NCBI GenBank assembly: GCA_913047795.1
Contig: CAJWTS010000026.1
Coordinates: 1-48,148, forward strand
Length of the DNA stretch: 48,148 nucleotides
Source: an uncultured Verrucomicrobiota bacterium
Lineage (GTDB): Bacteria > Verrucomicrobiota > Kiritimatiellia > CAJWTS01
Direction: 5' to 3'
This document shows, in pieces, positions 44,122-48,148 of this stretch (position 1 is its first letter; each line of letters opens with the position of its first letter). Below the pieces are notes generated by a model. That model was not told the origin of the DNA, searched no databases, and saw nothing but the letters and a program-made list of their open reading frames with translations. The position numbers and the translations under genes are program-made.

Positions 44122-45591
44122 CTATTCGAACCAGACCACCGAGCCCTTGGGCGGCGGACAGCAATCCTCATCCCAGCGCAGGCAGGGAAGCGCGTCGCCC
44201 GTGAAACACCAGATTGTCGTGGAGTTCCAACCGTCCACCGGTGCGTTGGCTGTATCGTAGAAATAGGACTCGTTGCTGACCTTCGTGGCGCCGCTGGCAT
44301 CGACGCCGGAGGCGCTATTGGTCCAGAAGCAATTGACGACGTTCAATGCTTGCAAACCACTGGAGAAGCCCCTGGTGCTGCTGAGAACCGTAGTTGCAGA
44401 TACAAATGAATTCGATACGTAGTTGCCGTTGGCGCCACCACCATTACCTACAAATCCGTTCCCCGAAGCCATCAAGACATCTCCCGCGGAATAACAACGA
44501 TTGATGACGTGTTTGCCAGTAGTTGTTCGTGCATATGAGCCAACGAAACCACCGTTTTTGTCACCGTTATCAGAACCTGAATTGTCTCCCGTAGAATAGC
44601 AGTCCTCTATCAGCACGGTTTGGCCGCCTATCGTCAACCCGACAAATCCCCCTCCTTGCGCGGTATTGTGGCTGACATCGCCGGTCGCGAAACACTCACG
44701 AACGGTGCAGGCGCCGCTGATGCCGCCGATCAGGCCGCCCACATATTCGCCTGATGCTCGGAAGACATCGCCGTGCGCAGAGCACTGGTAGACGGACCCA
44801 CCTGTCAGACTCCCAATAAGTCCACCCACAGTACCGGCCGTCCCGTTTACGTCGCCATACGCGTGGGACCCCGTCATGACGGAGGACGCACCTGAAAGCG
44901 TCCCGACCAACCCGCCGACCGATCCCCCTCCGTACACCGCAACGTTGGCGCTACAGTTGCTGATGGTCACGCCGCTGCAGTTTGCGATCATTCCACCCGT
45001 ATTACCGCTGCCTGTCATGTTACTGACGATGCCGTGCACGTGAATGTTGAAAAAGCTCGGGTTGGCCCCGGTATACATCGCCGGCATTACCCCGCCGACG
45101 TAGCCTGTGAGTTGAACGAGGGGATGATTCGTGATGAACATATTCGTAAAGACGATATTCCGATAGACAGCCGGCGTCCCGCCCTTGGGCGGTCTCTGCG
45201 TATTGAGAAACGATTGACTCCTGTTCGCGATGGAGAAGCCCTGGCCATCGAAGGTGCCGCCGAAACTGTAGGCTCCGCCGAATGCGCCTATGCCGTCCTG
45301 ACGTCCGCCCTGATTGGCACGCGGCCACAACGGATACCCCGATCCCGGCTCGCCCGCGCAATCGATATCGTTGATCAGGATGAAATGATCGTCATAGTAG
45401 GTGTCCAGATTGTCTGCCTCCTCCAACTCCGAGCAGTTGGATATCTGCCACGGATCACCGACGGTCCCGGCGCCACCGGCGAACTGCGCGAGGGCCGATT
45501 GCATGGGGAGCAAGACGACCAAAGCGGTCGCCATGATTGTGAATGTTCTTCCGAGAGTGTTCATCGGCTTACAGGCTCGTTGCGTATTCAT
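44122..45591 (-). CDS. GLUG-repeat surface protein 1
   Basis: A 489-residue protein with a signal peptide (about 10-36; FTIMATALVVLLPMQSALAQ) and a chain of GLUG motifs, e.g. GSVGGLVGTLSGAS, GTVGGLIGSLTGG, GEYVGGLIGGIS. These form a right-handed beta-helix-like adhesin. It ends CCPPPKGSVVWFE, like the ending of its upstream paralogue. The ATG at 45591 follows CGGAGAACAAC, a good ribosome-binding site; an in-frame ATG at 45564 is possible. The upstream region carries a LacI-type operator inside the putative promoter, so expression is probably sugar- or effector-controlled. Confidence 0.82.
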   Translation of the reverse strand: MNTQRACKPMNTLGRTFTIMATALVVLLPMQSALAQFAGGAGTVGDPWQISNCSELEEADNLDTYYDDHFILINDIDCAGEPGSGYPLWPRANQGGRQDGIGAFGGAYSFGGTFDGQGFSIANRSQSFLNTQRPPKGGTPAVYRNIVFTNMFITNHPLVQLTGYVGGVMPAMYTGANPSFFNIHVHGIVSNMTGSGNTGGMIANCSGVTISNCSANVAVYGGGSVGGLVGTLSGASSVMTGSHAYGDVNGTAGTVGGLIGSLTGGSVYQCSAHGDVFRASGEYVGGLIGGISGACTVRECFATGDVSHNTAQGGGFVGLTIGGQTVLIEDCYSTGDNSGSDNGDKNGGFVGSYARTTTGKHVINRCYSAGDVLMASGNGFVGNGGGANGNYVSNSFVSATTVLSSTRGFSSGLQALNVVNCFWTNSASGVDASGATKVSNESYFYDTANAPVDGWNSTTIWCFTGDALPCLRWDEDCCPPPKGSVVWFE

Positions 45592-45656
45592 GTTGTTCTC
45601 CGTTGAGATGTTGCGTGTGGGCTTATGGTCCAGCCCAGATGTCTAATATGCTTTCG

Positions 45657-45670
45657 TGAAAACGCTTCCA
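45657..45670. promoter_or_regulatory. LacI/GalR-family-type operator
   Basis: TGAAAACGCTTCCA is an exact fit to TGNAANCGNTTNCA, the palindromic pattern with central CG that LacI-family regulators bind. It starts immediately next to TTGACG (45671-45676, minus strand, a possible -35) and fills the 17-bp spacer before a weak -10 (AAGCAT at 45648-45653), 57-79 bp upstream of the GLUG gene start. A bound regulator would block the promoter. No LacI-family gene is present in the window. Confidence 0.6.
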
Positions 45671-45676
45671 CGTCAA
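45671..45676 (-). promoter_or_regulatory. -35 element of GLUG gene 1
   Basis: TTGACG on the minus strand matches the sigma70 -35 consensus at five of six positions. The best-placed -10 at 17-bp spacing (45648-45653) is poor; a better TATTAG (45643-45648) lies 22 bp away. Confidence 0.4.
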
Positions 45677-45850
45677 GGGTGAAGCTGGAATTGAGTCGGA
45701 AGTTTAGCAGATTGCGGTCGGGGTGGCTTCGCGGACGGAAGGGGCAGCATTCGAACGGTTTGGTACGAACCAGGGGTTCGGCAGGCGTACGCCCCCTCAA
45801 ATTGAAATCCTTTTACTTTCAGGCAGGATGCATCCTGGGATCGGTCGGCG

Positions 45851-47296
45851 CTATTCAATCCGGAAGACGGTGCCCCGGGGCGGTGGACTACAGTCCGAGT
45901 GCCAGCGCAGGCAGGGATCGCGCTTGCCATCGAAGAACCAGACCGTCGTGGCGTCCCAGCCGTTCACCGGCGGGTTGGCCGTCTTGTAGAAATAGGCTTC
46001 GTTGGCGACTTTCGTCGCGATGGGATCGCTGGAGGCACTGTTGGTCCAATAGCAGTTGGCAATGGTCACGTTAAACCCCGCGCTCACGGCGAATCCCGCG
46101 CTACTGTTTGAGACCGTGCCGCCGGATGCGTAGGAGTTGGAGATGATCACGCCGCTGCCTCCACTGCCACTGTCCCGGCCCATGAACGCACCTCCAATGC
46201 TGCTGCCCACATCTCCCTTGGAGTAGCACCGGTTGATGAGATGCGTTGTGCTGCCGGGACTCCGCCCAAAGTTGCCGACGAATCCGCCATTCCTGCCGGG
46301 GCTCATCGTAACCGTACTTGGACTGTCTCCCGTTGAATAACAATCTTCGATGAATATATCGCTTGAGCCCTCGGTCCCGCCGATGAAGCAGCCTCCCTGC
46401 TGCGCCGCGCTGTTGTTGATGAAATTGCCGGTCGCGAAACACTGACGGATGGTGCCGCCGTTCACGATGCGACCGACCAGGCCACCCGAATACTCGCCGG
46501 AGCTCTTGGTGACATCACCGTGGGCTGAGCATTGGTAGAGGAGAGCAGCACCCGACATCAGGCCCACAAGCCCCCCGCTGTCCTGGGTGCCATCGACGTC
46601 GCCTGTCGCCGAGCAGAGCGTGACGGTCGTCGAGCCCGACATGCTCCCGATCAGTCCGCCGGCCGAGGTTGCACCGAAGACCCTGACGCTGGAGGTGCAG
46701 TTGCTGATAAAGGCGCCCGGAGCAAATCCGATCAGTCCGCCGGTGTTTGGGAGGGAGGAGGTTACCGTGCCACTGACGTGTACATTCAATAGGGTCGCGC
46801 GCACCCCGCTGTGTTGCTCACCCGGGGACAAGGCTGCGTAGGCGACAGGGGTCTGGACGATGTGGTGCGGCCGTATATTTACATTCGACAAGGTCAGGTT
46901 CATGATCGTCGGGTTCCGCCCGCTAAACGGCGAGAAGAGCTGATCAAAAAGGCAGTTCGTCTTGTTGATGATCGCGAAGCCGGCGCCGTCGAAGGTTCCG
47001 GAGAATCCCACCGCAGGCCCGAACGTTCCGAACCCGTCTTGCCGCCCGCCCTGGTCCGCGCGCGGAAAGAGCGAGTAGGCCGGGTCGCCCGTCACGTCGA
47101 TATCGTTGATCAGGACAAAATTGTTGGAGTAATACGCGAGCACATTGTCCGCCTCGGCCAGTTGTTCCTTGGTCGAAATCTGGTAAGGATCGCTGGGCGA
47201 TCCATCTCCGCCCGCGAATGCCGCAGAGGCCGAGTGCACGGGGAGCAGGGCTAGCAGTATTGCGATGAAGATTTGGACCGAGTCGATGCTTCTCAT
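45851..47296 (-). CDS. GLUG-repeat surface protein 2
   Basis: ATG at 47296 gives 481 residues starting with a signal peptide (MRSIDSVQIFIAILLALLPV, cleavage near SASA). The open frame upstream of 47296 overlaps the promoter and is not used. GLUG motifs recur (e.g. ATSAGGLIGSMSG, DSGGLVGLMSG, GEYSGGLVGRI), and the ends (CSPPPRGTVFRIE) and overall design match GLUG protein 1, so the two are tandem paralogues with about the same domain order. It is likely a surface adhesin. It has its own promoter with TATAAT (47354-47359). Confidence 0.82.
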   Translation of the reverse strand: MRSIDSVQIFIAILLALLPVHSASAAFAGGDGSPSDPYQISTKEQLAEADNVLAYYSNNFVLINDIDVTGDPAYSLFPRADQGGRQDGFGTFGPAVGFSGTFDGAGFAIINKTNCLFDQLFSPFSGRNPTIMNLTLSNVNIRPHHIVQTPVAYAALSPGEQHSGVRATLLNVHVSGTVTSSLPNTGGLIGFAPGAFISNCTSSVRVFGATSAGGLIGSMSGSTTVTLCSATGDVDGTQDSGGLVGLMSGAALLYQCSAHGDVTKSSGEYSGGLVGRIVNGGTIRQCFATGNFINNSAAQQGGCFIGGTEGSSDIFIEDCYSTGDSPSTVTMSPGRNGGFVGNFGRSPGSTTHLINRCYSKGDVGSSIGGAFMGRDSGSGGSGVIISNSYASGGTVSNSSAGFAVSAGFNVTIANCYWTNSASSDPIATKVANEAYFYKTANPPVNGWDATTVWFFDGKRDPCLRWHSDCSPPPRGTVFRIE

Positions 47297-47353
47297 TGTA
47301 CGTTTGCGATTCGTGATGCTCGGCAAGACGGTGATGCCAATCGCTATCGTATA

Positions 47354-47380
47354 ATTATAGTACAGTCGCATACTGATCAA
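47354..47380 (-). promoter_or_regulatory. Promoter of GLUG gene 2
   Basis: On the minus strand a perfect TATAAT (47354-47359) stands 15 bp after TTGATC (47375-47380). The spacing is short for sigma70, but the -10 is ideal and the site lies 58 bp upstream of the ATG. Confidence 0.5.
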
Positions 47381-47410
47381 CGCACGTTTTGGAACCTAAA
47401 TCTCCCAGCG

Positions 47411-47473
47411 AGAGCTCATTGCTAACGTTATTCGTGTGTTTCGTCCGCGCTAGAGATTCATTTCTAACATTAT
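47411..47473. repeat. Imperfect direct repeat with a 41-bp period
   Basis: AGAGCTCATTGCTAACGTTAT (47411-47431) is repeated as AGAGATTCATTTCTAACATT followed by AT (47452-47473), four helical turns apart. It lies upstream of the GLUG gene 2 promoter and may be a regulator-binding pair or part of a junction sequence. Confidence 0.45.
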
Positions 47474-47562
47474 GTATGCGGCCGTGTTCATCAATGATCC
47501 TGGGAAAATATAATTCTATTCACGAAACAGTTTTGAAGCACCGGCGATAAAACGTTTTCCCC

Positions 47563-47587
47563 AATAGTAGACGCATCATCTACTATT
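47563..47587. repeat. Perfect 9-bp inverted repeat
   Basis: AATAGTAGA and TCTACTATT form a perfect 9-bp stem around a 7-base loop. It overlaps the stop of the minus-strand TctA-like frame and lies just before the methyltransferase fragment. It could be a terminator, a mobile-element end or part of the rearrangement junction. A 10-bp palindrome, AAAACGTTTT, stands just upstream at 47549-47558. Confidence 0.6.
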
Positions 47588-48148
47588 CGTAAAAACTGAG
47601 CGCATCCACTTCGCTTTTCTCGACGGAGCCCACACCTACGAGAATGTGATGTTTGAGTTCAATCAGCTCAGGGAACGCCAGCAGCCCGGCGACATGATCG
47701 TCTACGACGACTACGTCCCTTCGCAGTTTCAGGGATTGGTTAGTGCCGTTGATGAAATTTGCCAGCGCCATCGCTACGAGTATTGCAAAAACTAGGGAGC
47801 CTTGCTCTTCCATTAATTGCGGGCCTGGCCTCATACCTTGCGCAATGAAAGCGCCCACAAGTATAACTGTCAAATTATCCCCCGGAATGCCCAATGTTAA
47901 CAAAGGCACTAGTGTTGGACCATTTACTGCATTATTGGCGGCCTCCGCAGCGGCAACACCTTCAAGTTCCCCCTCGCCAAAAGTTTCGGGGTGCGTTGAG
48001 GCGGATTTCGCCGCAGCATAACCCATAAATGCCGCAACGACCTGCCCAACTCCCGGGATCATGCCTATGGATGTACCAATTACTGTAGATCGTGCAATTG
48101 TTCGAATACAGCTCTTAAATTCGGTCCAGGTTAAGCGCGCACCACTCA
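47583..48148 (-). CDS. TctA-type tripartite tricarboxylate transporter permease, partial and with aberrant C-terminus
   Basis: The frame runs off the right edge of the window: the in-frame codons upstream of the Met at 48062 continue (ARSTVIGTSIGMIPGVGQVV), so the gene starts beyond 48148. Residues typical of TctA are visible: MIPGVGQ, FGEGELEGVAAAEAANNAVN, LLTLGIPGD and GPQLMEEQGSLVFAILVAMA. TctA is the large integral membrane subunit that imports carboxylates with TctB and a periplasmic TctC. After about 47755 the sequence no longer resembles TctA; the final 50 or so residues read antisense to a methyltransferase fragment. The protein is therefore cut short in its middle and unlikely to function. 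This segment is AT-richer than the rest. Confidence 0.7.
   Translation of the reverse strand, partial: SGARLTWTEFKSCIRTIARSTVIGTSIGMIPGVGQVVAAFMGYAAAKSASTHPETFGEGELEGVAAAEAANNAVNGPTLVPLLTLGIPGDNLTVILVGAFIAQGMRPGPQLMEEQGSLVFAILVAMALANFINGTNQSLKLRRDVVVVDDHVAGLLAFPELIELKHHILVGVGSVEKSEVDALSFYE
47590..47790 (+). pseudogene. C-terminal fragment of a class I SAM-dependent methyltransferase
   Basis: The plus-strand frame from about 47598 to the stop at 47793 reads ERIHFAFLDGAHTYENV, then QQPGDMIVYDDYVPSQFQGL and SAVDEICQRHRYEY. This is the post-motif part of methyltransferases of the Methyltransf_24 kind: the FLDGAHTY strand and loop followed by the acidic IVYDDY strand. The SAM-binding N-terminal half is missing; a stop codon (TAG at 47567) closes the frame upstream and no start is present. 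It overlaps on the opposite strand with the end of the TctA-like frame, so the two must meet at a junction near 47745-47795. Confidence 0.68.

Larger units (their letters stand above)
45592..45850. other. Intergenic region between the GLUG genes
   Basis: The 259 bp hold the promoter and operator of GLUG gene 1 (45643-45676) and, on the other side, a short hairpin CGAACC-N3-GGTTCG at 45766-45780 that may end transcription of GLUG gene 2. It has no T-run, so a terminator role is doubtful. Confidence 0.45.

Noticed and set aside
1..48148. CRISPR array, tRNA or rRNA genes
   Set aside because: No regularly spaced direct repeats of 25-40 bp and no cloverleaf or rRNA sequence were recognised on either strand.

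Overview
The window is GC-rich bacterial DNA with no rRNA or tRNA gene seen. It carries unusually large secreted multidomain proteins, three phytanoyl-CoA-dioxygenase (PhyH) family genes, BatA/MoxR-cluster-type envelope proteins, T5SS/PEP-CTERM-associated repeats, GLUG repeats and a TIGR02597-like protein. That mix points to the PVC superphylum (Kiritimatiellota, Verrucomicrobiota, Lentisphaerota or Planctomycetota). I cannot fix the phylum from these genes alone. Most secreted products have clear Sec signal peptides and one has a lipobox, as expected of a diderm.

Region A (1-15801, plus strand) is a tightly packed envelope cluster: the C-terminal part of a GATase/VWA-like membrane protein, a DUF4175-like protein, a coiled-coil protein with a Gly-Met repeat, a secreted squalene-cyclase-like toroid without the catalytic Asp motif, a HEAT-repeat protein, a PhyH oxygenase, a GNAT acetyltransferase and a 2291-residue PQQ-propeller/CBM9-like/PA14/LamG protein. 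Several starts overlap the preceding stop, so much of this is one operon.

Region B (15868-27183) looks like sugar metabolism. A minus-strand operon encodes a lipoprotein SGNH esterase, an arabinose/fucose-isomerase-like enzyme and a PhyH protein. A plus-strand 1108-residue propeller protein is convergent with a second minus-strand pair, a GH36-type alpha-galactosidase and another PhyH protein. A 29-codon ORF with a strong ribosome-binding site precedes an HSL-type alpha/beta hydrolase.

Region C (27284-37382) holds a 1777-residue relative of the propeller protein, a two-gene membrane pair (a conserved small protein plus an HTTM/DoxX-like integral membrane protein), the relic of a REP-associated tyrosine transposase, and a toroid-DUF4159 fusion.

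Region D (37610-47296, all minus strand) is a surface-protein block: a DUF2334 deacetylase-like domain fused to T5SS/PEP-CTERM repeats, a Calx-beta/TIGR02597-like protein and two paralogous GLUG-repeat proteins. A LacI-family-type operator fills the putative promoter of one GLUG gene. The right edge (47380-48148) has a different character: it is AT-richer, carries direct and inverted repeats, and joins a 5'-truncated methyltransferase fragment to a truncated TctA-type transporter gene on the opposite strand. It is either a recombination scar or an assembly chimera.
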